Part shown: positions 21,122-29,721 of the stretch, one piece after another | Layout of the letters: every line of letters begins with the position of its first letter | Position numbering within the stretch: the stretch's first letter is position 1 | DNA from: Bacillus sp. DNRA2 | GTDB taxonomy: Bacteria > Bacillota > Bacilli > Bacillales > Cytobacillaceae | Direction: 5' to 3' | NCBI RefSeq assembly: GCF_012843265.1 | Contig: NZ_JABAIT010000010.1 | Span: 62,001 to 126,000, forward strand | DNA length: 64,000 nucleotides | Translations under genes and position numbers: made by a program | Notes under the pieces: generated by a model | The model's database searches: none | Seen by the model: the letters and a program-made list of their open reading frames with translations, nothing else | What the model was told of the DNA's origin: nothing

Positions 21122-21175
21122 AGTGGTCTGACCAGTTGTCTTTATTACTATATACCATACTATTGTACCTGTAAA
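21122..21175 (-). promoter_or_regulatory. Malic enzyme promoter with downstream FadR-type operator
   Basis: On the minus strand TTTACA (21170-21175), a 17-bp spacer and TATAGT (21147-21152) form a good sigma-A promoter. AGTGGTCTGACCAGT (21122-21136), with TGGTCTGACCA at its core, lies about 10 bp beyond the -10, roughly at +4 to +18, a position fitting repression by roadblock. It drives ytsJ and the downstream regulator gene. Confidence 0.65.
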
Positions 21176-21199
21176 GATTTTGATTATTTGAAAATTTGA

Positions 21200-24100
21200 T
21201 TATTTTAATATTACATTATCAAAACCTAATAGCTCTTGTAATTCCTTTAGACAGGATTTTGAGCCATCGACTCGCTCTCCTTTAGCTAAGCGCACGGTCT
21301 TTTCCTGACCCTCGTAATATAGAACGACTTCGACATCGCCTGGGTACTGATGTAATAAAGTATGCAATTTATTAAGCAATTCTTGAGTTTGTTTTTCAGC
21401 CTCTACCTTCAGATACAGCTTTGACTTACTCTTATTCGACAAGAACTCTAAAATTCCTGTGCCACTTTTAATGATAAATTGCAATTTTCTGTCTCTTTCT
21501 TCAACTCCACCTTCGAAAACCCATATTGTCCCGTGCTGTAATAAGTGGCCAATTTTCTTGAAGGCTTGTGGAAAAATAACGGCTTCACATTCTGCACTTT
21601 GATCACTTACGGTTAGAAAGGCCATCGATTCGCCTTTTTTTGTACGGATTTTTTTTATATTAGAAATATAAACTGCTTTAACTGTATGACGATTACCAGA
21701 TTGCAAATCTGCCAATGGCGTCATTCCCAAATCCTTCAATTCTTTTCGGAATACCGCTAAAGGATGATCAGACAAAAAGAACCCCAAAATGTCCTTTTCA
21801 AATTCTAGCTTTGCTTCAACTGTTAGTGGATCAACCTCTACATACTTTGGCTTCGGCATTAATTCATCAGCAGCGAAGAAATCAATTTGTGCTCCTTCCT
21901 CCGGCATAAACAGCTGAGCGTGCTCAATGGCAACATCCAGACTAGCCAACAAAACAGCACGATCTTGTCCAAATTCATCAAAGCTTCCAGAATGCACAAG
22001 GGCTTCAAGCGTTTTCCGATTAACAAGCTTTGATGATACTCTCAAACAAAAATCAAACAAATCCTGAAATCCTTTTCGCTTTCGGGCAGTAAACACAGCT
22101 TTTAATGCATTTCCCCCCACCCCTTTTAGTGCTAATAAACTATAACGGATTCCATTATTTTCAATTTTAAAAGTATCATCGCTCAGATTTATTGATGGGC
22201 CAAAGAGCGGTATTTCCATTTGCCTTAATTCATGAATATAACTAATGAGCTTCACTTCGTTGCCTATTGCCGCAGTTAACAGATTCGCCATAAAATAAAC
22301 GGGGTAATTAGCTTTTAAATATGCTAACTGATAAGCAATCATACTGTAGGCAACCGCATGGCTTCGATTAAAACCATAGTTGGCAAACCGAACAATTAAA
22401 TCATAGATTTCATTTGCAGTACTCTCACTATATTGATTTTTAATGGCGCCTTTGACAAAATGATTGCGTTCGCGATCAAGCGTTTCTTTTTGTTTTTTAC
22501 TGACAGCACGGCGCAACAGATCAGCTTCACCTAATGAAAAACCCGCCATGCTTGAGGCAATTTGAATAATTTGTTCCTGGTAGACGATTACACCGTATGT
22601 TTTGTTTAAAATGGGCTCTAAATCGGGGTGCGGATAAACAATTTGCTCCCGGCCATGCTTTCGATTGATAAACAGCGGAATATTTTCCATTGGACCAGGC
22701 CGATAAAGTGCGTTAACCGCAACGATATCCTCAAAGGTCGTTGGTGCAAGCTGTTTTAAGACTTTGCGCATTCCCTCAGACTCCAATTGGAATACTCCCG
22801 TTGTGTTTCCTTCCGCTAGTAAGTTAAAGGTTTTTTGATCATTTAATGGAATATTACGTATGTCAATTCTTATCCCAGACTGACGGTAAATCGTTGCAAG
22901 AATAGCCTCAATAAAAGATAAATTCCTTAGACCAAGGAAATCCATTTTTAATAAGCCAACTTCCTCTAACGATTCCATTGCATATTGAGTTAAGAACACT
23001 TCGTTATGTCCAGACTGAATTGGAACAATTTCAACTAAAGGCTGTTCACTAATCACCACGCCAGCAGCATGTGTGGATGTATGACGTGGTAAACCTTCCA
23101 GCTTGAGCGCAGTTTCAAACAGCTTTTCATGTAGTGTTACTTCCGCTACAAATGCACGCAATCTTTCTGATTCTTGATAAGCGTCTTTTAAGGTGATACC
23201 CAACCTTGCAGGGATAGTCGAAGTAAGCTGGTCAAGCTCTTTAGGATTAAGTCCAAATGCTCGCCCTACATCCTTCAATGCGGCCCTAGCTGCCATTGTC
23301 CCAAAGGTGATAATTTGAGCCACATGAAGCTCGCCGTATTTTTCTGCGACATATTGAATCACCTCTTCACGACGTGTGTCTGGAAAATCAATATCGATAT
23401 CTGGCATCGTTATTCTTTCGGGGTTCAAAAATCGCTCAAATAATAACTGATGCTCAATGGGGTCAATATCAGTTATTTGCAATACATAGGCAACCATTGA
23501 TCCTGCTGCCGATCCACGACCTGGACCAGTAAGAATCCCTTGTTCACGGGCAAATTTCATAAAATCCCAGACGATTAAAAAGTAATCACTAAATTTCATT
23601 CTATTAATGATAGCAAGTTCATACTGTAGTCTTTTTTTATGTAATGTAGTCGGATTTGCGTATCGTTTCGAAAATCCAAGCAAACATTGCTGTTCAAGTA
23701 AGGTTTCCGCTGAAAGGCCGTTAGGAATAGGATATTTCGGTAGCTTTTGTTCTCGCAAATTCAAGTGCACCTGACATCTATCCACAATTTTTAAAGTGTT
23801 TTCCAAAGCATCAGGAAATTCCCCGAACAGCTCAATCATCTCGTTAGGGCTCTTTAAATAATACTCATCTGTTTCCAAACGGACTCGATTCTCATCACTA
23901 AGCTTTACACCATTTTTAATTGCGAGTAAGCATTCATGAGCAAACGCATCTGTCTTTTCCAAATATTGAACCTCATTGGTCACAACTAATGGAATGTTTA
24001 GCTCTTTCCCGAGCAATTGCATCTTCTCACTAAGGATATCTTCTTCTTTAATCCCATGGTTTTGCAGTGCCAAATAGAAATTCTCGCTACCAAAAATTTG

Positions 24101-24559
24101 CTGAAATCGCCCAGCTAACTGATAAGCCCTTTCAAGGTTACCTGTGAGTATGCTGGTCTCAATTTCCCCATTGCTTCCAGGTGTTATCGCAATTAATCCC
24201 GGTGCATAATGCTTCAACCACTTAACAGGAAGACCGGATTTTGATTTTGTTTGGACTGCGCTTGAAATTTTAAGTAGATTTTGGAAGCCAATATCGTTTG
24301 TAGCCAAAAGGACTAGCGGAAAGGAAGGAGTTTGCACTTCATCGTCGGCTTCAATGTCCACTGTTAAGCCGATAATGGGTTTAATGGATTGCTTTAGGCA
24401 TTCCTTATAAAAAGTAATTGTCGCATACATAACATTTTTATCTGTTAAAGCAAGTGCAGTGTAACCCTTGCTCTTTGCATTTTGAACAAGCTCAGCGATA
24501 TCTGCCGTACTTGATAATAGACTATAAGAACTATAAACCTGCAGGTGAACGTAAGCCAA
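21200..24559 (-). CDS. dnaE: DNA polymerase III alpha subunit DnaE
   Basis: The second replicative polymerase of low-GC Gram-positives, which extends primers before handing over to PolC. The 1119-residue protein has an N-terminal PHP domain (residues 1-270), the polymerase core with GPGRGSAAGSMVAYVL and the catalytic acidic motif MPDIDIDFPDTRREEV, GLPRHTSTHAAGVV, YRPGPMENIPLFI, then a helix-hairpin-helix and a C-terminal OB fold (about 1000-1060). The PHP metal ligands look degraded (HLQVYSSYSLL instead of HxHxxxS), as in B. subtilis DnaE, so no PHP proofreading is expected. Start is TTG after GAGGAA. Confidence 0.97.
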   Translation of the reverse strand: MAYVHLQVYSSYSLLSSTADIAELVQNAKSKGYTALALTDKNVMYATITFYKECLKQSIKPIIGLTVDIEADDEVQTPSFPLVLLATNDIGFQNLLKISSAVQTKSKSGLPVKWLKHYAPGLIAITPGSNGEIETSILTGNLERAYQLAGRFQQIFGSENFYLALQNHGIKEEDILSEKMQLLGKELNIPLVVTNEVQYLEKTDAFAHECLLAIKNGVKLSDENRVRLETDEYYLKSPNEMIELFGEFPDALENTLKIVDRCQVHLNLREQKLPKYPIPNGLSAETLLEQQCLLGFSKRYANPTTLHKKRLQYELAIINRMKFSDYFLIVWDFMKFAREQGILTGPGRGSAAGSMVAYVLQITDIDPIEHQLLFERFLNPERITMPDIDIDFPDTRREEVIQYVAEKYGELHVAQIITFGTMAARAALKDVGRAFGLNPKELDQLTSTIPARLGITLKDAYQESERLRAFVAEVTLHEKLFETALKLEGLPRHTSTHAAGVVISEQPLVEIVPIQSGHNEVFLTQYAMESLEEVGLLKMDFLGLRNLSFIEAILATIYRQSGIRIDIRNIPLNDQKTFNLLAEGNTTGVFQLESEGMRKVLKQLAPTTFEDIVAVNALYRPGPMENIPLFINRKHGREQIVYPHPDLEPILNKTYGVIVYQEQIIQIASSMAGFSLGEADLLRRAVSKKQKETLDRERNHFVKGAIKNQYSESTANEIYDLIVRFANYGFNRSHAVAYSMIAYQLAYLKANYPVYFMANLLTAAIGNEVKLISYIHELRQMEIPLFGPSINLSDDTFKIENNGIRYSLLALKGVGGNALKAVFTARKRKGFQDLFDFCLRVSSKLVNRKTLEALVHSGSFDEFGQDRAVLLASLDVAIEHAQLFMPEEGAQIDFFAADELMPKPKYVEVDPLTVEAKLEFEKDILGFFLSDHPLAVFRKELKDLGMTPLADLQSGNRHTVKAVYISNIKKIRTKKGESMAFLTVSDQSAECEAVIFPQAFKKIGHLLQHGTIWVFEGGVEERDRKLQFIIKSGTGILEFLSNKSKSKLYLKVEAEKQTQELLNKLHTLLHQYPGDVEVVLYYEGQEKTVRLAKGERVDGSKSCLKELQELLGFDNVILK

Positions 24560-24639
24560 ATTTCCTCACACCCTCATCACTTCTATCTACTAGCTATTAT
24601 ACGTCGATTAATGAAAAAAAGAAAATATGTTCTGTTTTT

Positions 24640-24674
24640 GAAAAGCGGAGGCGGCTAGACATGAAAAGCGGAGG
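24640..24674 (+). repeat. End-only remnant of the 120-bp Bacillaceae repeat
   Basis: GAAAAGCGGAGGCGGCT, the left end of the longer repeat, is joined directly to AGACA, its right end, and the first 13 bases (GAAAAGCGGAGG with a lead T) then recur. The middle found in the copies at 48736, 61535 and 61655 is missing. Confidence 0.6.
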
Positions 24675-24740
24675 AACTATTCATATTTTGTCAGGATTGT
24701 CCATAAAATGAACTATGTCGAGAAAAAAGGTGGATTTACC

Positions 24741-25079
24741 TTGAAGGAAGCAACTTTTTTTCATTCTTTTCTTGAAAGTTACTTTATTGCGCTTGGCGTT
24801 ATTTTGGGAGGCTCGATCATTGGCGGAATCGCAACATTCTTAACCGGAAATCCGCCCCTGACAGCTATCTATCGCCTCTCCAACCTCCTTAGAATTTGGG
24901 CGATTGTTGCTGCCATCGGTGGCACTTTTGATGCGGTATACAGCTTTGAAAGAGGCTTGCTCCAAGGTGAAACGAAAGACTTGTTTAAGCAATTCATGCT
25001 CATTCTGTCCGCTCTCGGTGGTGCTCAAACTGGCGCCTTGCTCATTAAATGGCTGACCCAGGAGCATTTATCTCCATGA
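24741..25079 (+). CDS. ytrH: Sporulation membrane protein YtrH
   Basis: A 112-residue protein with three or four hydrophobic segments: LGVILGGSIIGGIATFLTG, IWAIVAAIGGTFDAVYSFER and LSALGGAQTGALLIKWLTQE. The second and third strongly match YtrH, required for efficient sporulation in B. subtilis and made in the mother cell. I set the start at TTG because AAGGTGG sits seven bases upstream and the length then matches the 113-residue B. subtilis protein; an upstream in-frame ATG has no ribosome site. Its stop overlaps the ytrI start (ATGA). Confidence 0.88.
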   Translation: MKEATFFHSFLESYFIALGVILGGSIIGGIATFLTGNPPLTAIYRLSNLLRIWAIVAAIGGTFDAVYSFERGLLQGETKDLFKQFMLILSALGGAQTGALLIKWLTQEHLSP

Positions 25080-25582
25080 GAATTCCACCTTATTATCACA
25101 AGCCATCATGGCAAGTTTTTTTTTCTGGAATGGCCATCGGCGGATTGATAAGCTGGGGAATATTTTTATATATTTTTGGCACCTGGCAGGAACAGCAGTC
25201 CGAGGAGATTCAGAAACAGAAAGATGTCATTAAAGAACTAACCGATGAAAAAAATATTTGGCAGGATGAGTTCAAGGAACTTAACAAGCGAAATCTTGAA
25301 AAAATGACGGTTCAGGAAATCAAGATTCAAGTAATCAATTCCGACAAATATGATTTAGATCCACTGAGCGTTTATCAAATTGAAGATGAAGTGAAGGAAG
25401 ATCTCAACATGATTCTTCTCGCCAAAGAAATAGAGTCCGTTTATAAAAGCAGTGAGCTATTACGGAGGGCAGTTGAAAATAAGGTCGTTAAAGTCAACGA
25501 TAAACGCTATCGACTCGTAATTAAAGAAATTTTCATTTATACAACGTTATCTATCAGTGTGGAAATGCATTTGGATGGTTAG
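25076..25582 (+). CDS. ytrI: Sporulation membrane protein YtrI
   Basis: A 168-residue protein with a short positive N-terminus (MRIPPYYHKPSW), one membrane helix (FFSGMAIGGLISWGIFLYIF, residues 14-33), a coiled-coil (about 35-75) and a small C-terminal domain. The start ATG is part of ATGA shared with the ytrH stop and matches the MRIPP start of B. subtilis YtrI, so a nine-codon upstream extension was dropped. YtrI is required for normal sporulation; its biochemical role is unknown. A bidirectional terminator separates it from nrnA. Confidence 0.88.
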   Translation: MRIPPYYHKPSWQVFFSGMAIGGLISWGIFLYIFGTWQEQQSEEIQKQKDVIKELTDEKNIWQDEFKELNKRNLEKMTVQEIKIQVINSDKYDLDPLSVYQIEDEVKEDLNMILLAKEIESVYKSSELLRRAVENKVVKVNDKRYRLVIKEIFIYTTLSISVEMHLDG

Positions 25583-25637
25583 AATGGAAGGAACGACGGA
25601 AGCTGCTTGACGCTTAGTTTAAACAATTCAAAAAGCA

Positions 25638-25668
25638 GAAGAGGCTTCCTAGATGGAAGCCTCTTTCC
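25638..25668. terminator. Bidirectional terminator, ytrI/nrnA
   Basis: GAGGCTTCC and GGAAGCCTC form a perfect stem around TAGAT; TTTCCTTTT follows on the plus strand, and TTCTGCTTTTT on the minus strand. Confidence 0.88.
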
Positions 25669-25670
25669 TT

Positions 25671-26597
25671 TTACTGAAGACATAGCTCTTCAAGATCTTT
25701 TACAACAGCGTCTACTTCATCCCATGAATAAATGGATGCACCTGCTGCAAGCGGGTGACCGCCACCTTTATACTTCTTAGCAATCCCGTTAATAACAGGC
25801 CCCTTTGAACGAAGACGAACGCGAATTTGATCATCTTCTTCAATAAAGAATACCCATGCAAGTAAACCTTCTACATTTCCGAGAACGCTGACAAGCTGTG
25901 ATGCTTCAGACGGTCTTGCGTCAAATTTATTGAGAAGCTCCTTTGAAAGAATCATTGAAGCCACTCCGTTTTGTCTTAATTCAAAATTTTGCAGAACATA
26001 GCCATTAAGCTTAACGATATTAGCCTTTTGCTCGTACATTTTGTCATAAAGCTCAGTACGTGAAAAATGATAATGAATGAGTTCACTTGCATAAATAAAA
26101 GTTCGATCATTTGTACTAGGATATAAAAATCTTCCGGTATCACCGACAATTCCACCATATAAAAGTCTTGCCGCTTCATCCGAAACTTTTAAGTTAAGTT
26201 CTTTGGCAAATTCATAAATTAACTCACTGCAGGAACTAGATGTTGTATCCACCCAAACAATGTCGCCATACGGATCTTCATTAGGATGATGGTCAATTTT
26301 AATTATTTGATCTCCTGTTTTAAATCGGGAATCATCAATTCTTTCAACATTAGCTGTATCACAAACAATAACCAAAGCGCCCTGATAAGTCTCATCAGGA
26401 ATCACATCTAATCTTTTCATAAAATTTAGCGTCTCTTCCTCTTTACCAACAGCATACACTTTCTTTTCAGGAAAGTTTGCCTTTAAAATCTCAACAAGTC
26501 CCCCCTGCGACCCATACGCGTCCGGGTCTGGACGAACATGACGATGAACAATAATTGTTTCATATTGACGAATAGTTTCTAGTATTTTTTCCTTCAT
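25671..26597 (-). CDS. nrnA: NanoRNase/pAp phosphatase NrnA
   Basis: A DHH-family phosphoesterase that degrades 2-5 nt RNAs and dephosphorylates 3'-phosphoadenosine 5'-phosphate. The 308-residue protein has the DHH domain with HRHVRPDPDAYGSQGGLVE, VIVCDTANVERID, the name-giving IKIDHHPNEDPYGD and GGIVGDTGRFLY, then the DHHA1 domain ending in KYKGGGHPLAAGA. Length and motif order match B. subtilis NrnA (YtqI). It is transcribed convergently with ytrI and divergently from ytpI, as in B. subtilis. Confidence 0.95.
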   Translation of the reverse strand: MKEKILETIRQYETIIVHRHVRPDPDAYGSQGGLVEILKANFPEKKVYAVGKEEETLNFMKRLDVIPDETYQGALVIVCDTANVERIDDSRFKTGDQIIKIDHHPNEDPYGDIVWVDTTSSSCSELIYEFAKELNLKVSDEAARLLYGGIVGDTGRFLYPSTNDRTFIYASELIHYHFSRTELYDKMYEQKANIVKLNGYVLQNFELRQNGVASMILSKELLNKFDARPSEASQLVSVLGNVEGLLAWVFFIEEDDQIRVRLRSKGPVINGIAKKYKGGGHPLAAGASIYSWDEVDAVVKDLEELCLQ

Positions 26598-26706
26598 TAA
26601 GCTAACTCCTTATTAAGAAAATTCAAATTTTGAAGCATGGCAATGGAAAATCACTTAAAATAAAGCTAAAATAGGAGAAGATTATCAAAGCTTGGAGGAA
26701 AGCGAA

Positions 26707-27012
26707 ATGCCAATTTTAGTTTTTTTTATCATGCTCAGTTTTGCTTTTTATTTATTTTATAAAACAAAATATTTCCGCTCCAATAGACCTGCTGAAAAGC
26801 AATGGCTCGGAGCAAAATCTAGCATTGTGCTAGGACTTTTCGTCGGGTTATTCGGTGTCAATCAACTGATTTTGTTTCATACAACTGTAACCTATATCGT
26901 CGCTGCCATTTTTATCGCACTCGGTTTTCTAAGTGCCATTAATGGGTTTAAAGCGTATCGATTTTATCTTCCTTTTGTCGAAAAAGAAGCAAAGGAACTT
27001 GCACAAAATTGA
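26707..27012 (+). CDS. ytpI: YtpI family membrane protein
   Basis: A 101-residue protein with three hydrophobic helices: ILVFFIMLSFAFYLFYKTK, SSIVLGLFVGLFGVNQLILF and YIVAAIFIALGFLSAINGF, followed by a short charged tail. This pattern and the position between nrnA and ytoI identify YtpI, of unknown function. The ATG is eight bases after GGAGG; an in-frame TTG 15 bases upstream would overlap the ribosome site, so it was rejected. A convergent hairpin follows. Confidence 0.82.
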   Translation: MPILVFFIMLSFAFYLFYKTKYFRSNRPAEKQWLGAKSSIVLGLFVGLFGVNQLILFHTTVTYIVAAIFIALGFLSAINGFKAYRFYLPFVEKEAKELAQN

Positions 27013-27026
27013 TCGTTATCTAACAT

Positions 27027-27069
27027 TAGGCTGGTCTGACTGCAGTAAAATACTGCGTAGACCAGCCTA
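27027..27069. terminator. Convergent terminator, ytpI/ytoI
   Basis: TAGGCTGGTCT and AGACCAGCCTA pair, with an inner stem TGCAGTA/TACTGC. The T tracts are weak on both strands, but the position between convergent stops supports a shared terminator. Confidence 0.7.
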
Positions 27070-27070
27070 T

Positions 27071-28390
27071 TTAATTTCGGTCAATAAGCTGGCAAACTAA
27101 CAATGCTTTCCCAACCAAAGCACCCTGATTGAATACTTCCACGTCTACTTTACCCGATTTACGCCCAGCCTCTAATACCTTTGGTACGATTTCAATCGTG
27201 CTATCAATTTGCACAGGCTTGAGATAATAAATCGTCATATTTTCAACGACAAGATCACCCTTTTTCGAGCTTCGAAATATTCGATTTGACGCTTCGGTAA
27301 CGATTGTAGTCATAACCCCGTAAGAGATAGTCCCCAAATGGTTGGTCATTTGCGGCGTAATTTCACATTGGTACGCCTCTTCTCCCTTTGGTTTCCCCTG
27401 AATAACGGAAAGTCTGCTCGTCACAGTGTCATCTAGCGTCTCACCAACTTGAGGCTGGCGCTGAATCATTTGCAATGCTTTCAAGACGTCCTGACGTGAA
27501 ATCATGCCTTCTAATTTATTTGAATCATCAACAACAGGCAATACTTCAATTCCTTCCCAAACCATCATATGGGCAGATGAGGCAACGCTTGTTTTCCCAC
27601 TGACAGTCATTGGGTTTTTCGTCATGATTTTTTCAATTAGGTCATCTAGTTCATGACCAATTACGTCCTTTGAAGTAATCATCCCTTGTATTTTTAAATT
27701 GTGATCAACTACAGGAAAACGGCTATGTAGAGTTTCACGATTTCGTTCGTACCATTCAGAGACGGTTGAATCCGTCGTTAAATAGACCGTGCTTTCAAGA
27801 GGCGTTAAAATATCCTCGACAAGCACAATTTCTTTTTTAATCAATTGGTCATAAATGGCCCGGTTAATCATCGTTGCAACCGTAAATGTATCATAACTTG
27901 TTGATATGATTGGCATTTGAAGCTCATCAGCTAGCTTCTTAACATGCTCATCGGTATCAAATCCTCCGGTAATCAATACGGCTGCTCCTGCTTTTAGTGC
28001 CAATTCATGGGCATTCGTCCGGTTTCCGACAATTAAAAGATTTCCGGCCCCTGTATAACGCATCATCGCCTCGAGCTTCATCGCCCCAATGACAAATTTA
28101 TTCAAGGTTTTATGTAATCCCGCTCTTCCACCTAATACTTGTCCATCGACAATATTGATAACCTCAGCAAAGGTTAGCTTTTCGATATTTTCACGCTTTT
28201 TTCGCTCAATTCGAATTGTTCCGACCCGTTCAATAGTGCTGACATATCCTTTGTTTTCTGCATCTTTAATTGCCCGATAAGCCGTTCCTTCACTGACGTT
28301 CATTGCTTTGGCAATTTGTCTAACCGAAATCTTTTCACCCACAGGCAGTTCATCAATATATAGTAATATTTGTTCGTGTTTCGTAGCCAA
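27071..28390 (-). CDS. ytoI: DRTGG/CBS/hotdog protein YtoI
   Basis: A 439-residue multidomain protein: an N-terminal winged helix (ISVRQIAKAMNVSEGTAYRAI), a DRTGG domain (about 75-190; GAGNLLIVGNRTNAHELAL), two CBS repeats (about 195-310; DHNLKIQGMITSKDVIG and LEGMISRQDVLKALQ) and a C-terminal hotdog/thioesterase-like fold. This order is the YtoI family; CBS pairs usually bind adenosyl ligands such as AMP, ATP or c-di-AMP, but the ligand and targets here are unknown. I start it at TTG (MATKHEQ, the B. subtilis N-terminus) six bases after AAGGGTG; a GTG three codons upstream overlaps that site. Confidence 0.88.
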   Translation of the reverse strand: MATKHEQILLYIDELPVGEKISVRQIAKAMNVSEGTAYRAIKDAENKGYVSTIERVGTIRIERKKRENIEKLTFAEVINIVDGQVLGGRAGLHKTLNKFVIGAMKLEAMMRYTGAGNLLIVGNRTNAHELALKAGAAVLITGGFDTDEHVKKLADELQMPIISTSYDTFTVATMINRAIYDQLIKKEIVLVEDILTPLESTVYLTTDSTVSEWYERNRETLHSRFPVVDHNLKIQGMITSKDVIGHELDDLIEKIMTKNPMTVSGKTSVASSAHMMVWEGIEVLPVVDDSNKLEGMISRQDVLKALQMIQRQPQVGETLDDTVTSRLSVIQGKPKGEEAYQCEITPQMTNHLGTISYGVMTTIVTEASNRIFRSSKKGDLVVENMTIYYLKPVQIDSTIEIVPKVLEAGRKSGKVDVEVFNQGALVGKALLVCQLIDRN

Positions 28391-28510
28391 GGCCTTCACC
28401 CTTTTTTCATGTATTTCTAAAATAATACTAATCCTAGCAATATTCTTATTCTTTTATTATAAAGTGAAAGGTGGCGGTATTCAATTTTATATATTGATGA
28501 ACTGCCATAT

Positions 28511-28759
28511 CTAGCTATGGAATGAACGAATTTTCTTATTTTGTCGCTTTTTATGACTAGAATGTCCATCATATTTTCGCGGTTTGGCAGTGTAAAGCAA
28601 ACCGGTCAGATTTCCGGCTATCACCATCAGCGCAAACAAAAACCACGTGATGGCGAAGGTTCCCTCTATTCCAGCTTGAAAAACCTGTAACTTGGGGCCG
28701 GCATAGTAGATCATCCAGGCGCATAGTAGCAAACATAAAATATACCGATTTCGTTTCAC
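28511..28759 (-). CDS. Small two-helix membrane protein, unknown
   Basis: I do not recognise this 82-residue protein. It has a basic N-terminus (KRNRY), a helix YILCLLLCAWMIYYAG, a second helix ITWFLFALMVIAGNLTGLLY and a strongly basic tail rich in Lys, Arg and His, so both ends should be cytoplasmic. The GTG start was chosen because AAAAGGGG lies about ten bases upstream; an ATG eight codons earlier lacks a ribosome site. It lies between ytoI and ytkL on the same strand without an obvious terminator on either side. Confidence 0.6.
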   Translation of the reverse strand: MKRNRYILCLLLCAWMIYYAGPKLQVFQAGIEGTFAITWFLFALMVIAGNLTGLLYTAKPRKYDGHSSHKKRQNKKIRSFHS

Positions 28760-28869
28760 GTGACCATTCCCCTTTTTTTGCATACTTGTTTCATTCTATG
28801 TTTCAAGGGGAGAAAAAAGTCATCCACAATAAGAAATCTGTCCGTATTTTCACATGAAAAACTTTTCTG

Positions 28870-29550
28870 TTAAAGCTGAATGCTTTCTCCTGGTTGAAGG
28901 ATGATTCCTTGGTTATTTTTCAGCAATTTAACAAATTCTTGAGGGTCTTGAACAATTGGTGGGAAAGTATTGTAATGAATTGGAACAACTTTTTTCGCTT
29001 GTAAAAATTCAGCAGCGAGCGCCGCATCCTCTGGACCCATCGTAAAATTATCGCCAATCGGTAAAAACGCCAAGTCAATTGGATGACGCTCCCCAATCAA
29101 TTTCATATCCGAAAACAGCCCTGTATCACCGGCGTGGTAAATCGTTTTTCCTTCTGCCATAATTAATACACCTGCTGGCATTCCTAAATAAATCATTTCA
29201 TTATCCCCCGTCACAAGACCAGTGCCATGGAGTGCAGGTGTTAATTTTACTTTTCCAAAATCAAACTGATAGGAGCCGCCAATTGACATCCCGTGCGCTT
29301 TTACGCCTTGCCATCCCAAATAGGTAGCCAATTCAAAATTGCCGATGACCAATGAATTATTGCGTTTTGCAAGCTCGACGGTATCACCTAAATGATCTCC
29401 ATGTCCATGAGTGACGATAATAACATCAGGCTTTTCTTCACTCGCATCCAAATCAGTTAATTGGTTTCCTGAAATAAATGGATCAATAAGAATTACTTTA
29501 TTCTCTAATTCAATTTTGACAACTGAATGTCCATGAAATGATAATTTCAT
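28870..29550 (-). CDS. ytkL: UPF0173 metallo-hydrolase YtkL
   Basis: A 226-residue metallo-beta-lactamase-fold protein. Metal ligands are visible in [16 protein letters not shown] (HxHxDH), [27 protein letters not shown] and the C-terminal [10 protein letters not shown]. It belongs to UPF0173 (YtkL), cytosolic predicted hydrolases whose substrate is not established. The N-terminal sequence [14 protein letters not shown] fits the family start and AAAAGGAG precedes it. The adjacent Xaa-Pro peptidase is divergent. Confidence 0.9.
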   Translation of the reverse strand: MKLSFHGHSVVKIELENKVILIDPFISGNQLTDLDASEEKPDVIIVTHGHGDHLGDTVELAKRNNSLVIGNFELATYLGWQGVKAHGMSIGGSYQFDFGKVKLTPALHGTGLVTGDNEMIYLGMPAGVLIMAEGKTIYHAGDTGLFSDMKLIGERHPIDLAFLPIGDNFTMGPEDAALAAEFLQAKKVVPIHYNTFPPIVQDPQEFVKLLKNNQGIILQPGESIQL

Positions 29551-29721
29551 TTTTCCATCTCCTTTTATTTTGAAATAATATATATTTCCATACTAATCGA
29601 ATTTTTCCTTTTTATACTTTCTGACAATTTTTATAGGAATTTACTTTTTCTGTTTTTGTTGCTAATCTGAAATGTGGGTAAACAAATTACTAGAAGGTAT
29701 CAGACATTAGGAGGTTTTACT

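Noticed and set aside
24454-24711. 85-codon plus-strand frame antisense to the dnaE start
   Set aside because: Half is antisense to dnaE and half is the repeat remnant; no ribosome site.
27028-27068. TGGTCTGAC in the ytpI/ytoI terminator as a third FadR-type operator
   Set aside because: Only the left half matches, the arms are 20 bases apart, and it lies between converging gene ends and not at a promoter.
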